Made by a program: the position numbers and the translations under genes
Shown here: positions 13,672-13,736 of the stretch, one piece after another
How positions within the stretch are numbered: position 1 is the first letter of the stretch
Layout: every line of letters starts with the position of its first letter
Assembly: GCA_049976445.1 (NCBI GenBank)
Contig: JBMFIF010000045.1
Span: 1 to 13,736 of the forward strand
DNA length: 13,736 bases
From: JAVZOV01 sp049976445
Lineage (GTDB): Archaea > Thermoproteota > Thermoprotei > Gearchaeales > WAQG01
Reading direction: 5' to 3'
The notes under the pieces: generated by a model
What the model was told of the DNA's origin: nothing
The model's input: the letters and a program-made list of their open reading frames with translations, nothing else
The model's database searches: none

Positions 13672-13688
13672 CACATAAGCTTTATGTG
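13672..13688. promoter_or_regulatory. 17-bp palindrome at the right-edge promoter region
   Basis: CACATAA and TTATGTG are perfect inverted copies around GCT. The element lies between the radical SAM promoter and a possible divergent start. It covers the expected transcription start for TTTATACT at 13649-13656 on the plus strand. Candidate operator; no regulator is identified. Confidence 0.35.
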
Positions 13689-13713
13689 AGTTTGCGGTAC
13701 TACTTGTGGTGAG

Positions 13714-13736
13714 GTGTCGGTGAATATCTTTGAATA
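13714..13736 (+). CDS. Possible start of a divergent gene (edge fragment)
   Basis: GTG at 13714 and in-frame GTG at 13720 open a frame that runs to the window edge (ending Val-Asn-Ile-Phe-Glu). GGTGAGGTG lies close upstream, and there is a TATA-like box at 13649-13656. Only about seven codons are visible, so neither reality nor function can be judged. Confidence 0.25.

Noticed and set aside
1..13736. CRISPR array, rRNA, intact insertion sequence or prophage
   Set aside because: No regularly spaced repeats, rRNA motifs, complete transposase or phage genes were found on either strand.

Overview
The window comes from a thermophilic archaeon, most likely of the Thermoproteota (Crenarchaeota). 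The DNA is AT-rich and gene-dense, with archaeal TATA-type promoters close to start codons and archaeal-type proteins: an HflX GTPase, an aIF2B-like factor, DUF371, a crenarchaeal TrpA, and a radical SAM protein of the tetraether lipid synthase type. A class II tRNA gene carries a short intron in the anticodon loop. Genus and species cannot be read from this sequence.

Layout. The left edge (1-384, minus) holds the first 128 codons of trpA with its own TATA box. Next on the minus strand are a type IA topoisomerase (552-2459) and, upstream of it, a nitrilase-family amidase (2474-3301). Divergent from these on the plus strand are nadE (3498-4352) and hflX (4349-5470), which overlap by 4 bp. From 5471 to 6060 there is no intact gene: it holds an inverted repeat across the hflX stop, a GC-rich hairpin-rich block, the 3' remnant of a TnpB-like (IS605 OrfB) gene and an AT-rich tail. 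tRNA-Ser(CGA) and DUF371 follow on the minus strand. A purine-type phosphoribosyltransferase (6811-7458) and glyA (7532-8842) lie on the plus strand. A minus-strand operon follows, in transcription order aminopropyltransferase, aIF2B-like protein and nucleotidyltransferase (11731 down to 8899). The last full gene is the radical SAM protein (11885-13603, minus). A divergent gene may begin at the right edge.

How the genes fit together. The amidase carries NAD-synthetase-type glutaminase motifs and sits divergently beside a synthetase-only NadE, so the two probably form a split glutamine-dependent NAD synthetase. The phosphoribosyltransferase and GlyA belong to purine salvage and one-carbon metabolism. 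The aminopropyltransferase makes polyamines. It is translationally linked to an eIF2B-alpha-like protein that lacks the two catalytic residues of ribose-1,5-bisphosphate isomerase. The radical SAM protein probably belongs to membrane lipid synthesis.

Most of the window is core archaeal metabolism and information processing. The points most worth a second look are the split NAD synthetase, the altered Toprim motif of the topoisomerase, the aIF2B-like protein with substituted active-site residues, the 9+9 bp inverted repeat abutting the aminopropyltransferase start codon, and the GC-rich structured block next to the TnpB remnant. No CRISPR array, rRNA or intact mobile element was seen.
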